Assembly: GCA_037039685.1 (NCBI GenBank)
Contig: JAWNGF010000005.1
Span: 1,922,001-1,986,000 of the forward strand
Direction: 5' to 3'
Source: Ceratobasidium sp. AG-K
Lineage: Eukaryota > Basidiomycota > Agaricomycetes > Cantharellales > Ceratobasidiaceae
Length of the DNA stretch: 64,000 nt
The translations under genes were made by a program, and so were the position numbers. Within the stretch, counting starts at the first letter, position 1, and each line of letters opens with the position of its first letter. The notes beneath the pieces were generated by a model, which ran no database searches, was not told the DNA's origin, and was given only the letters and a program-made list of their open reading frames with translations. Of this stretch, positions 24,801-37,142 are shown piece by piece.

Positions 24801-27800
24801 CGCCCTTGAGTTGTCCCAGCTCCCCGGTGAAATCAAACGACTTGCGGCTGCTGACCTCCTCGCCCTCGGTTCCATCAGAGTCCTCGGCGTGAGCGTCGAA
24901 ATGGACCCTCGACTGTTGCTGGCCCGCGGCAAGTGGCGGCGCAAGCAGATCCGGCGATGGCATTCCACCTTCGTCTTCGCTCTGGCCGGCCAGGATCTCT
25001 TGCAGCTCGTCTGGGATATCCGAATCCACACTTGCCCCGTGTAGGAAAACGTCCTCGGCACGGGTGCTTTGCATTCCCAAATGGCGGCGAGTCGCGACTT
25101 GAATCCGAGCGGGGCTTTCACACACGGTGTCGAGCGTGGAGGCAATGCTAAGACGGGTCGAGGCGCTAGTGCTCCCTTGGACATCCGCGAGCGAGGGCGC
25201 TGGGTACGAACGGTCGATGCTGCAGGAAGCACAACGAGGGATGCCTTGGCTGTGCCTTGGAGTTTCATCTCGACGGCGGCTGCAATCTCGAGCTGCGAGT
25301 CCTCTGACTCGGTCATGGAGCTGGCTGAAATCGTGGATTGAGGGCGTATGGATGGGTGATCGTAGCCTTTGATGCTAGTGATGCTCGATTTGGGGTCGCG
25401 GTTGCTTGCAGGACGCTTGAGGGGGCTCTCCTCTGCCCAGGCTTGGAGGCTACGAGAGATGTCGGGGCTGAGTTGATGTTTGCTATCGGGGCTTGTGGAC
25501 AAGTCGAGGCGGCTGATGAGGTCGGAGAGATCAGAGTTGGCGGCGTTTAGGATCGACAGGGCGGCAGCTAAAAGATATAGTCAGTACATGCGCGGGAAAT
25601 AGTGCGTAGAGGGGCTTACGATCGCGGGGTCTCAACAATTGTTCGCTCAATGGGCGGGGCTGAGTAGGACGGCGGGGTGATTCACTATGGAGAAGCGGAA
25701 CGCTGGAGGATCGACCCATCGACAAGGCGTAACTACGCTCTTCCGCAAACGATTCTTGTTCCTCGGACGTCAAAGCAGCGAGAGTTCCAAGCGACGGTGC
25801 GCGACGAGTTAAAGTGCGAGCACGAACTGAACCGAATTGCGTGGTTGATTCTTCCTCGGCGCGAGCCTCGAACTGTTGGACGCGAGCACGGACGCTGCCC
25901 TTGTTGATCTTGACGCCACGGACTTCGACATGCGGAGGGCTCGGGGCCGTCGGTGCAGGCGCAGGCGGAGGAGGATCGAACAAGCCCATGAGTCGCTTGG
26001 GTGCGCGACTGGTAACGCTCGTCCCAGCACTAACCGGGGAACCGCTCTTCTCGGTGAACAGACTGCCGTCATTGATCGGTGCAGCGTGACGCGAGCTGAT
26101 ACGCATACTGGGGGCACGCGAGGACTGGGATCGGTGCGTGATCGAACTGGCAGCATACTCTGAGCTTCCCGACGAGGCATTGGACATGCGAGAGCGAGGA
26201 GGCCGTCCGTAGGAAATAGTAGACGGGGAGGTAGACGCGCTATGGAAGCTCTGGCGGTCCTCGGAGACTCGGCTCCTGTTCGGCTCATCCTCAGGTTGGA
26301 AATTGGGTTGAATGGGTTGCCCAATGTTGGACGCGACTCGCGTCGTTGGCTCGTTGTCCTCCGTCTTGGGCGGTTCGTCCTCCATGATTGGCACCTTTTT
26401 GCGATACTTCTTCTTTTTCTTGATGGTACCCTGCGCTTCCTCGTCCCCTTCGTCCGCTTTGCTCCATCCTCCAATCCTCGCAAGCGACGCAATCGACCGC
26501 ACAGAACGCATGGCGCGAACCGCAAACGAGCCCGTGTTGGAAGCATTGTCTCCCGAAGCAAACATGTTTCCGATGCTAGACCTCCGCGTTGTTCCGGAGC
26601 TGTTCTGCGACTCGGCACTGCCGGTGCTTGATTTCCGGATCGTCTTGGGCTCGTTTCCAAAGTCGACGGGGGCTGTCTCGACGGGAAGAGGCCGAGGAGG
26701 CGGGGCGCCTGTGGCTTGGGATTCGGCTGCAGCGGCCTTCATGAGCGTGGGAAGATCGACAGAGGCAGCGCGGGCGGCACGATTTGGGAGCACTCTGACC
26801 ACATCCTCGGACTCTTCAGCATGGGTGGACGCCAGGAGGGCATCGAGATCGAGGGAAGTAGCGCGCGAGTGGGTCGGGCGGTCAGAAGTAGACGACAGAG
26901 ACGGTCCAGGAGCTGTACAGACAGGTTGCTTAGAAACAACTAGGGTTGAAACACGTAATTTACTCACATTTTGTTCGCTTTCGACCAATGGTCCATCGCC
27001 ATTTGCTCTTCTCGCCAGTAGCAGACTGAGGAACACCTTCGTTGTCGGTCGCTTCATCGGCCGTGGTCGCAGGAGTGTCGGTCACGGGGGAGAGAATACT
27101 ACTCGTCGTCGCCGAGTCCTCGACAGGCGCAGGCGGCAGCCGAGTATCGATCGTCAACTTGGCCTTGGGTCGTTCTGCACCGCTGTCCTGAGACCTGCGC
27201 TCCTTCTCGATCGCCTTTTCCACCTTTTCCTTTTCCTTCTCCGCCTTGCGCGCCGCGTTTGTCCGATCGCCCAACGCCCATCGAATGCTATCCAAAGTGC
27301 CTCGGCTCTTCTTTTTCTTTACGATCAAAGACGTCCCAGCATTCTCATCGCCCATGTTTTCCCGAGCGCTATCCCCCAGGATCTTGGTGCTCCCATTCCG
27401 AGCAAGCCTCGTACTGCCCGTGATTGTACCACCTCGAAGGCTCCCAAGTACCTCGCTCCCGATACGCGAGAGGGGCTTGCTGCTCCGCCCAACCGTCTCC
27501 TTGACAACCTCGACCTCTCCGCCGTTGGGATATGCGCGCGACTCGACGAGTATTCGCTTGCCGACCTTGGCTGGCTTGATTCGGAACGAGCCTGGTCGTG
27601 AAGGCGGTGAAGGATTCCTTGGAGCCGGAACAAAGGATATTCCGCTACTCGGGCCGACGGAATGGAACTGCCGGTGACGTTCGTTGTGCGCAGCGATAAA
27701 TTGGCGTGCGACCAGTGTTGTTGGGTCGATGGGCTCGTCGAGCGGAGGAGCAGGTGGGGGTCGTACTGGACGAGTCCTTAGCGAACCAGCGCGAGGGGTC

Positions 27801-28089
27801 TCGTCCGGGTTGCCATTTTCCCTGTTGAGGACGGCACGGCGGGAACAAGCGTCCGTGCTCTTCGCTTCTCGAGAATCGGACTGCTGGTTGGGCCGCCGGG
27901 GGTGGGAGCGACGACACATATGGCCGGCGTTTCTCGGGTGGGCGTGGGAGGAATGGGCGGGAGGACGGTAGGAATAAACGCGGTGGATGGAGTTGTTGCG
28001 GCTGTGGTCGAAGTCGAAGTTGAAGCAAGCGAGTTGGATGACGAGACGGATACCGAACGAGTCGAACGCGATGAAAGCGATTTGAACAT
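21869..28089 (-). CDS. very large Ser-rich low-complexity protein
   Basis: The start at ATG 28089 lies in the context CCACCATG, and the product begins MFKSLSSRSTRSVSVSSSNS. Long open exons follow over 6 kb and end at 21869. The composition is dominated by Ser, Pro, Arg, Glu and Ala, with basic patches (IVKKKKSRGTLDSIRWALGD, GTIKKKKKYRKK) and many RxxS phosphosite-like motifs (RRSS, RRLS, RRTS). The bulk is predicted to be disordered. One less degenerate block lies near the C-terminus: MIEMITAGYPCSDDMMALV, then EAMETVARSQQIWQDTDFSR, possibly a small helical domain. I do not recognise a family; a conserved basidiomycete scaffold or signalling protein is a guess. The natural frame needs a one-base correction at two places, near the 5-base C run (minus strand) at 27898-27902 and near 25266-25271. 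Long antisense open frames over this gene are by-products of its composition. Confidence 0.7.
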
Positions 28090-30584
28090 GGTGGCTGGTC
28101 TATGTCGTTACAGTATGATGCGTGTGTGCGTGTGTTGGATACACTGATGCTGTTGATCGTTCAGTCGTTAACAAAAATCTGGATGACATCAAGGGCTGAG
28201 TGGGAAAAAGAAGCATGTTGAAAGGCCACGTACTGAAAATTGCGGTTGAAAGGCGAGCTTCGTTAGACGTAGCTGCGTAAAATTCGTACAATGAATCCAC
28301 TAGGAGCACCTGTTAGTATTAACAACATAGTCGAGCCCAGTCAACTCACAGGTATAATCAATCAAAGACCGGATGCCTGTCGTATCCGCGTAAAAGTCGT
28401 CAGAAACTAGTGAGGGTGGTTAGCTGGTGGAAGAGAGTATTGTCCATGGCACCTACGGAAATCCGTGAAGTAAAGAGAACCACAGACCGAAACAAAGGAG
28501 GCAGATAGATTAGATGAGAGTCGGATGGCAGCCGCCGAGGTTGGTCGACCACCGCGAGTTGTCGCTTTTGTCGAAGAGCTGAGCAAAGATAGACTGAAGA
28601 AAGAGCCGAAGTCGAAAAGACCGGGAACTCGTTAGTGTCGGGTCGTTGTTGGTCGTTGCCGAAGGTTGGAACAGCTACCCACTACAAACAACAGACAAAG
28701 ATAAATACAACAGCGCACTAACTAGCTGAATCTGTATCGAACTCACCCAGAAACTTACTAGCCTAAGGCCGCAACTAGTTCCACGCTTGGGATCAAGCCG
28801 CGGTCGCTGGTGTCGATAGGTTTACAGCGCCAAACCAGGCCAAACTGTAGAGTTGGTAGGCGCGTAATAATTGCAAATTTCCTGTAATCACGTGGCTTTC
28901 ATGACATCAGCGCCTACACCGCTGCCCCAATTGCCCGCATTTTTCTGAGTAGAGGCGCTGTTCCGGATTCCTACCGGGCGCGTGACCGAAATTTTCCTTG
29001 AGGGTCTTCTAGTTTCCAGCTTGGGGGTCATCAGGCTGGAATCAAGCCGGTGATAATATCAAATGAGGTTAGCACAGCAAATACTCAAGAGCAAAGCCGC
29101 CACACGGTTCGCGTTCGCGATATCCAGCATAGATAACAACGTTATTTGAGCAGCGTGGTGGAAGGCAGCTGAGATGAGTATTAGAAACCCTTGGAATAAT
29201 TACGTAGAACATACCTTGGGTATGAAAACTGGCCGCTAGAAATATTTGGCTCAAAGGCTATAGGTATGAACGGATGTATTTATCTCAAGGAAAATTGGCC
29301 AAGTGGTTATTGGCTCAGGATGACGCAACCATTACTCTAACGCTGCCCCGGTTCGATTCGTCCCGGTGGTGCCGTTTTATGCGATTTTTTCGGCTCCACT
29401 CACAGGTTTTACCAGCCGGAAAACAGCTGGGTGCCCGGTTTGTCGGAATCCTGATATGCGCGCTTTCTCCGGAATCCGAAATGATCACACGCGGGAAACC
29501 GGCTGGACCCCACTCAAGCTGGAAACCAGGTGTCAAGGGGGCAGCGGTGTAGGCTGTGTTTCAATCACGCGGTTTCAGCTTCGCACACGCATGCATTTGC
29601 TGGTCGGGCCGCGACTGGACGCATTGGGCCTCTGTGACACGGCGTACCTTGTGTGCCAAACTTGGACAGCTGGCCCAATACGCTCGGCTGCTAAAGCCTC
29701 GTTGCGATGAATCCACCCGGGATCAGTGGCGTTCGATACTAGGTTTACCATGAGTGGGCATATCCCGATCTCGCATCACCTTGTCGCATTTGCCATCGGT
29801 CCATTGGAGTATAGCTGTCGTGCCTGTTACGACTGTGGAGCAACCTCGAACTTCCCGCCCACTTGCGATTTCCGCCGATACCAACCCCCGGAAGTTCAGG
29901 CCTGAACCAGCACATCCGCGCCAGAGATTTCACTTCCGGCCGAGCCACGCGGTGGCGTTCATAGTGGCGCCGCGCCATCGGCAAAATACCGTACGCTCTA
30001 CCTGCCATACGAGAATTATCCGTAAACTCTCTCATGCGCGCGCATACACTGGCCGTCGTGGGGGCACAACGACGGACGTCCCGGTTATTACAATATCACA
30101 TCGTAGGCTGAGAATATCCAACTGGGGAATTCGTTGGATGCAAGCACTAGTATTTAAACGTGAGGAACAGATGAAATGCGTGAGTTCCCGAGAGCTAGAG
30201 ATTAAGAAGCTGTCATGATTTCCATTCGCGTATTGGAAGTGGGATCCCATGCCCGAGCTACACTGGCGCTGACCCTCAGTTCACGAAGAGCTCGTCGGTC
30301 GGACGTCTTGATAACCCTTGATTTGCCTTACAAACCAACGAACCAACGCAGATGATCTCGCTGACGATTTATTCATTCGTAACCTACTAGTGGTCGTCGA
30401 TTAAACGTATACAATCCAATCGCTGTATGCTGCAAGAGAAATGAGAAAACGATAGAAAATAGAAACAGGTCGAATAAAGTGTCTCAGGCAAGGGAACAAC
30501 CAAGAATAAAAAGATAAAAACGAGCGTAAGGTAAGCACCCAATAAGACAAACAATGCACCACGCCATGTGAAAATGTCCGACTT
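28090..30584. other. non-coding region with degenerate repeats
   Basis: The first part is the presumed promoter and 5' UTR of the Ser-rich gene, with several minus-strand GT...AG pairs that could be UTR introns. The centre (about 28775-29530) holds degenerate repeated arms, entered separately. No convincing gene is seen in 29530-30584 despite open frames on both strands. Confidence 0.45.
29012..29526. repeat. inverted-repeat-bounded segment (possible MITE or SINE relic)
   Basis: GTTTCCAGCTTG at 29012-29023 recurs as its exact reverse complement at 29515-29526. In both arms it is followed inward by GGGTC and then AGCCGG. A related degenerate copy in direct orientation (GTTCCACGCTTGGGATCAAG) lies near 28777. 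Inside the segment, TGGCCAAGTGG near 29296 and GGTTCGATTC near 29350 resemble the A and B boxes of a pol III promoter. The arms are imperfect, and no target-site duplication could be confirmed by eye. Confidence 0.3.
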
Positions 30585-32404
30585 CTATGGAGTGCCAACA
30601 GGATCCCGAGTCGACGAATGAAGGACACGGACGTTGGACGAACCCAAGTACGACACAAACGCTCCCCCGGAATTCTGTTCCTCCCCACTTGGTTCGGCCG
30701 TTCGAGACCGTGGTTCTGGTGTGGGGCTAAACGTAACCCCACGTCGCTGTTCTTGCTCGCCCCAGCCCGCGGGTTTCCCGGTCGTATCGCCGGTACGCGT
30801 AGACTCTTGATCATCCTCCGGAACAAGATCGATCGTCTTTAGTCGCAACCCGTTCTCAATGTCCGAGTCGTCCAGAGGGCGTTGTTTGTGGTCTCGTTCT
30901 TCTAGCTCTGTTCGACGTCGGATAAATCAGCATGAAATACCCCGAAAAGAACGCAAATCCAACGCACCGTGGGCCTCGTGGTCTTCGATCTCATGGTCCG
31001 TGTGCGTAATGACCTGGGTGGCAACTTGAATGTTGACTGATCGACCTGTGTTGTTGTACGTCGTTCTGCGCGCAGGGTCCCTCGAGGCCGAGTTGGAACC
31101 GGATTGCGACGAAGTATGATCGGGACCCTCCTACGGTGCCGACGCTCAGGGTGAGTATAATTACTCCGGGGAAGGCTGCGATGATACTTACGTAGACGTT
31201 GACGCCTGTGCCAGTAGCGACTTTGACCATGAGCTTCGACATGCACATTTCGATTTCGAGCTGTGGGAACCGACGTCAACTCAGGCGCGATAGAGAAGCT
31301 AAACGGTAGCTTACCTTGACCATGTATGCGACAGGATGGAATTGCATGCTGCCGAAGTCATGTCAATCAGCCACTCCAAGCTTGCCATCTGACGCCACTC
31401 ACTAGACAAAGTCGTTGCGGTAGCTCATCATTGCAATAATCAAGACATCCATTGCCAGAGAGACCATGATAATCTTCTCGTTGAACCTAACCAGCTTGTC
31501 GTACTTCTTCAACTAGGGTCGTTGCATCAGTGCCTCGCGCGATCACCCGCCCCACAGCCATGACTTACACCCATAGAAACCAGCCGCTCCCGAATAATTT
31601 TGACGAACATGTAGTTGAGGATAGCGTCGGTGATTAGATACAGGCATTTCTAGAGTAATGTCAGCACGGACAGGAGGAGGAACTCGCTGACAACACACCT
31701 CTATGCGGTCCCAGTACAAGTTGATATCATGAAATTTGTCCGAGATCTGGAGCTTTGCGGGTATCCAAATGCAATAAACTGAAATATTAATAGCGGTAAT
31801 CCAGGCCGCAATGGTAAACTTGAGCCAAAACTGTGGGGCCACGCTTCAGCCTCACGCGCGAGATACATGTCATGGACCAAGGGCTTACCTTTTTCGAAGG
31901 AGTGGGAAGGAGGATACATATCCGGTTGACGATAATTTGGAGCAGGAACTGGACTTGGAACGCCCACATTCTGCTTGGGAGTGAGCCAGGTGCGCCGAGC
32001 GCACTCGAGAAAGACTTACGTCAAGATCCAAAAGTAGAACCAGAACGAGTACCCAATAATTTCGCACAAATAGAGCCAGCATATTATAGCGAACACAGCG
32101 CAACTACAAGCAAGTATGAGTTCCAACCATCCAACGAGAGTAAATTTTACGCACACGAAAATTTCGGCCCAACACATGATAATGTACGCGCTCCATCGTC
32201 GTGTCTTTTTGGTCTGTCGAATCGCATGCCAACAGACAAAGTACCCAAATCCAATCTGCAAAAGACGAGTATAAGTTGACCAGCCATGCCACAGCCCCAC
32301 CCGAGACTCGCCGTAAAGCCAAAAGCCAAAGTCGCCAGGCGCATATCGCCCGGCTTAATGACCGGCGCCTCGATAGGATTTTCGGTATCGAACTTTGGCC
32401 ACAT
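30585..32404 (-). CDS. polytopic membrane protein, uncharacterised fungal family
   Basis: The chosen start is ATG 32404 (MWPKFDTENPIEAPVIKPGD). It is followed by hydrophobic segments: LATLAFGFTASLGWGCGMAG, then IGFGYFVCWHAIR, IIMCWAEIFVCVKFTLV, LAC-SCAVFAIICWLYLCEI, FTIAAWITAINISVYCIWIP, and further ones around ITDAILNYMFVKIIRERLV and KIIMVSLAMDVLIIAMMSYR. About seven segments fit. The core ends with FHPVAYMVKLEIEMCMSKLM. A hydrophilic Ser/Thr/Glu tail follows, ending at 30585. The layout of a seven-helix core with a cytoplasmic tail matches an uncharacterised integral membrane family of ascomycetes and basidiomycetes, sometimes described as GPCR-like. Ligand and role are unknown. Exons are short (around nine) and all junctions look GT-AG. 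Confidence 0.75.
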
Positions 32405-33251
32405 TGGGAGGGGGTATTGGGTCGATCCAAAAAGATAGACCTGGGCATGCGCAGAGCGCGGTATATATGCCCTGCTCCTATCACCCGGCGCCACAGTCGA
32501 TGTGTTTGAAATGTATCGACCCGACAGGCAAGCATATCATATACCCCCAGGCGCATCGGTGCATCGAAACACTCTGCCGTCCAATTTCCAAGTTAGGGTC
32601 TCGGCTTTTGGCGAATGTTGTTAGGCCAGGGGCAAAAGACAAATTAGGGTTACATGAAAATTTGACCTCAATAGAGATAGTTAAACGCAGATGGATCCGC
32701 AACGTCAAGCCTCGCGTTTTATCTGAATCAGGTGAGCGATCGATGCGTGCGCGGATGATGTGAGATTCGCTTGCTGCCTTCATCTTCGGTGTAACCGGGC
32801 TTTGTCAAGGACATGAGCCAATGAGAAGCATCAGCAGCGATGGTCGCCACCCCACAACCCCTGGAATTAATCGTCGATTTATCAACTCAGCGGTCCGGGG
32901 ATGAACTTCCAACGCATCATGCTCGCTCGCCACCCAAACTAGAGCAACGTCGGCAGATTGCTCTTGCGACGCTGTCATAGTCGCTATGATTGCCTTTTCG
33001 GGCCTGGGCGGGAATAACCATCAGAGGCGAAGTGGGCAAAATATGAAGCTTGTGATTCGGTATACATGTTATGCAAGAGAAATAGAAAGATACAACGAGC
33101 GAGTGTGAGTAGCAGATATATACAGTAATGCAATTCAAAGCATAGTGGGAAAGAACGAGAGGTACGATAAACGGCATGCGGACTTTAAAATAATGATTAG
33201 AAAAAACTCGGAAGAAATCCGGCAACGCCCACTACTCCTTCGTGGGGCAGA
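32405..33251. other. intergenic, promoter of membrane protein
   Basis: The upstream region of the membrane-protein gene and the 3' flank of the F-box gene, both on the minus strand. Short frames at 32481-32783 and 32917-33225 show no motif. Confidence 0.45.
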
Positions 33252-34637
33252 TCAACTCGCCCCGACTGTGATTCGGCCCTGTTGACTATTGCGTCCCAGC
33301 TGTCCATCATTCGGTCGTCCAAGTTGGGCTTTGATGAAGTTAATGTGCTCGTGCAACTCTTGTCCTGTCAGCACGCTCCAACCACCCCCGGGTTGCCTCA
33401 CCCACCGCCGGTACGGAGGCATCGTAATTACACAAAGCGTCTTGCATTGTTCGCCCAAACTTTCGACCATCGCCTCCTCTGCGCCCTTTTTGGCAAATGC
33501 GGTTCGATGAAACACAGTCACATCACGCGAGTTGAGATGGAGCTCCCTGAGTCTGGTGAAATGCTCCAACCCTTCGACCTAAAGCCACAGAGTTTAATCT
33601 AATGGTTGATTGTAGTCGACAAGATATACTAACCTGGTTTATAAATCCGACGAATCTATCCCGTTTAAAGTTCGCCAGTACGTGAAGCTTTAGAACCTCC
33701 AACTGTGGCATAGCCTTGGCAATTACTTCCATAGCATGCCAATTCGCGACGACAACGTGACACTGGAACGACCGTAGGGAAGATCCATGGTCCCGAATAA
33801 CCTCGAGCGCCTCAAAGTGTTCGTGAAGAAGAATCGGGGAAGCAATGGTTGCGTGTGTGATCGGCTCAATCACTTCCTTCTCCTTCTCCTCGCGCGTATC
33901 CTGTAATAAATCGCCTAGCACCGGCAAAGAACCCGTAAAGCTCTTCAAATGAGGGGCATCCGTTCGATCGAGGGTGAACCCTTGCTGCGAGGCGTCGGCA
34001 AACTGGTCCGCCCTCAGAGTCGGCCACAACCTCAGCTCTGTCAACTGTGGATGTGCTCGAACAAGCTGGGGAACAACGCTGAGCCAGTCATCAGGTATGA
34101 CTTGCATCAGTGTCAATCGTCGTAGCTGTCGCACTGGTCGGCTTGCGATCTCATCCAAGTGGTGAGGAAGAATCGCCCGTCCCCAGATGTTCAAATCTAC
34201 GAGGTTCTCCATGTGCTCGATGGCCTTGGCCTGCAACTGGCTCAACCTCTCCGCCTTTTCCGGCCTGAGTTTCTTAGCGCCGCCGGCAGGATCGAACCGC
34301 AGCACTGCCTTGCCTAGAGTGGGTTTGGATAGAATGAGCTTGCATGCTGCAATCGAGCGTTTCGGGGATTTGTCCCCGTGAAAGTTGAGTGTTTCGAAGA
34401 GGAGAGGGTGGAGTTTGGCGTAGAAGAATTGATTGACGCGAATTAGACGGATTATGTCGCTGGGCGAGCAGAGTAGGAATATATATAAAATGATTTCCAA
34501 CGGAAGTTTGACAAGCGGATCGGACTGGGCTGGTTTCTGGTACCTCCAGAGCTGGACGCGTGGGAGGGTAAGAAGATGCCACGGCGCTAGTTCAAGTGGC
34601 GACTTACCAAGTTGCGCAACGAAACCAATGACTTCAT
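33252..34637 (-). CDS. F-box protein with LRR-like C-terminal region
   Basis: Three exons fit in phase: 34637-34608, 34551-33634 and 33578-33252, giving 424 residues. The first exon encodes only MKSLVSLRNL. The minus-strand frame continues upstream without an ATG, so the spliced start at 34637 is preferred. The F-box is at about residues 23-60 (LPLEIILYIFLLCSPSDIIR, VNQFFYAKLHPLLFETL). The rest has leucine-rich, weakly repeating stretches (LRRLTLMQVIPDD, PQLTELRLWP, PQLEVLKLHVLANF, TRLRELHLNSRDV), typical of substrate-binding parts of SCF ubiquitin-ligase adaptors. Such F-box/LRR-like genes are highly multiplied in Agaricomycetes, and the target is unknown. No frame break is seen. Confidence 0.85.
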
Positions 34638-37142
34638 TCCTGGTATCTTTTCCCAAACTAGCGTCGCACGCTTATGCCTCAAATAACCCTAGGAGTAACT
34701 ATCACAACAAGTGAGTCAGTCTCGATGTTGGCTATAAGGTAAAAACTTGACGCTGACAAACAAAGACAGAGGCCAAGGACCCAGCGAGAAACGTAAAAAT
34801 AAGCGTTAATGAGACAAACACAGACGAGGGGGTGGTTGAGAGTGTCAAAGACGTCGAGGTTGGGGTTAGGAACGAGGACGTCGCATGCCGTGACACTGAT
34901 AATGCCAATGCAAAAGTGTTACGTAAGATGGAGTGATAGCACAGCTTCGGCGCTTCCATTGTCCGTGGGCCAGGGCCTTGACAACGGTTTACTTATTAGG
35001 ACATAAATCTGGATTCTGGAATGCACGGCCCGCAAGTCGCTGTGCGTGCTCGCTAGAAAGACCAGACGACTTTGCGCAGAACAGCTTGTTTACGCAGCCT
35101 CTCGGCAATAGCAGAAAATCCGCTAGTACGTATTAGTGTACGTTAGGAACGTCACACACTCCGTGCCTGGGGTCTTGGGTTCTTGTGCTTCGATCTTTGG
35201 TGTCGGGGAGATTAGGCCTCCAATTGCGGCTCTTTCATTCACACGTCAAGACCGAGAACCCGCCGGCACCTGCCAACCGCGATGCAGCAATGTTATCGTT
35301 TGAACTGCAGGGTGCCCATCACCAGGTACAAGTCGGCCATCACCTGAGCCCAAATAATGACATTTGTGCAATTGTATGAACACATGTCGACCCACCAGCC
35401 CTGATTCTATCGTGAGTTGATCCCCTGTAAAATCACGCAGTATATTTTATCGATTGTCCTAAAGGAGACCCGGGAACGCCCGCGACTGATGGGAATAAAC
35501 TTTTGATCTACCCACCTTGAAGAGTTCCCCGATGGTACAGAAATCAAAGCATTACCCATGGTTTCTGGGCTCATGAGTGGTGCATGCGTGATAAACACAG
35601 TTGCAAAACACTCTGTGCAGCATTACCAACCAATTAACCTTTGGGTGCTGGGAATATAACGGATCACTTTACTTTGACACTCCATCCCGAGGGATACTGT
35701 GCTATAACGGATTTTTTTCAGAGTGTAGTACTTCGCGGAGCCTGAAATTATTGTTGTCTCAGGACTTGTCCACAGACATCATCAACGTGTAAAACGAGCT
35801 CGAGAGTCATATGCTGGTACAAGCTAAGCCCGATCCATAGTAACTTCGAGTGGTGCGACACGCTATAGTCGATAATCGCGGCATTATAGGGTATCATTCG
35901 GGAGCATCCCAGGAGTCACTCGCGCCCAACATCTAGCCAGGATGTATAGCTGATTTTATTGCCAGCTCGTGAGTGATACCCACTAGCCTGGTGTCATAGT
36001 TTCCGTGGAGCGCTTCAGCCTGAGGTTTCGAGGCCTTTTTTCTCCCGTTGGGAGAGAGGGCATGGCATGACGGCAAGCCGGTTGTAGATATGGGTTGAAT
36101 AGGCTGTGTCGCGAACTCCGACCGGTCTTGTAGAATCCGGTTCCCGAGATCTGGGATGCAGCCGACCAAGGGCCGACCGCTGCCCAGTTGGCGCTAAGCT
36201 CCTTTAGGAAGAGCGATGGGCAACCGTACTCGGCCCGCTTGACGCCAAGCCCGTCAATGTTCCTTACCGGGTCGTCGCTCATAGCCGTTCCAAAGTTCAT
36301 AATCCATGCATGACCTAGTCATTCTACCCTTCACCCCCCTTCAGAGTCTGAACCACTATATTGAGCCTTTTCGATACTGTAATACCCTACCGAGTGACAA
36401 TGCCTTGCCTAATACCGGTGAATTGTCCGTTTGAGTATGTTGAGTAAACCACGCCCTCGCTCGCTCACTCGATGCTGACAGTCCTGCAAGTATCACAGAA
36501 CCCTATTGGAGCTTTATTATCCGAACCGTCTTCATGGTCGACTGCCTCTCTGCCCCCTAGTTGTTGGCGGTGTTATTGCCTACATGCGCGACTGGTCACG
36601 TGGAAGAGCCACACGAAGACCAGACCCCCAACTCGAGGGCGAGGAGAACGGAGCTCATGGGCGTATCCGCATGTCGTAAGTAAAATCCAGCAGAGCTTTG
36701 TTTTAATACTCACCACATCGAATGTATGCGTTGCGTGATTTGTTACCTCAGTCAAAACAAGGTTATTGGTCGTTGTGCGGCTGTCGTCCAAGTTGGATAG
36801 ATACCCAGAAGTTGGCGTGGCTAGTCATGTGTATATCAAGTATAGCCTGTTAGTGCGTTTAGTGGGTCGTTTAGAGGTGCGATTCCACGTGTAGCCATAG
36901 TATAGATCGTAGCATGGTTATGACGAGGGAATGTTCGGGTTGCGTGAAGACACTTTAAGTCTACATATACCGTGTCCCAAGCCGCAGAGCATCATATGTC
37001 CCCAAATATCCTCAAACGATTCTGCATACATGTGCAGATCTTTTGGCACGCCGCTGCAGCTCGTTGCTTCCGGGACGATAATAACCCAAGTTTGTGAATA
37101 CATTCAACTAATAACTACAGCTAATCAACCAAACCCAAAATC
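34638..37142. other. intergenic, no supported gene
   Basis: Only short unrelated frames are seen. The longest minus-strand one with an ATG (35983-36300) has no known motif. A plus-strand stretch near 36500-36670 encodes a short hydrophobic segment next to an Arg-rich one, but I could not join it to a start or further exons. Confidence 0.4.

Noticed and set aside
26312..27601. 429-residue open frame on the plus strand over the Ser-rich gene
   Set aside because: It is antisense to a GC-rich, Ser/Pro/Arg-rich coding region whose minus frame has better composition and splice structure. The plus-strand product is Arg/Leu/Ser noise with no motif.
29286..29370. Possible Ser/Leu-type tRNA gene
   Set aside because: The A-box and B-box words are present, but no anticodon stem or acceptor pairing could be formed. 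At most it is a tRNA-derived repeat.
33523..34656. Single-exon start of the F-box protein at 34656
   Set aside because: The codon there is TTG, not ATG. A spliced first exon from ATG 34637 gives a consistent frame with a normal intron.
36470..36740. Short plus-strand frame with a hydrophobic then Arg-rich segment
   Set aside because: No start codon context, no partner exons and no family recognised.
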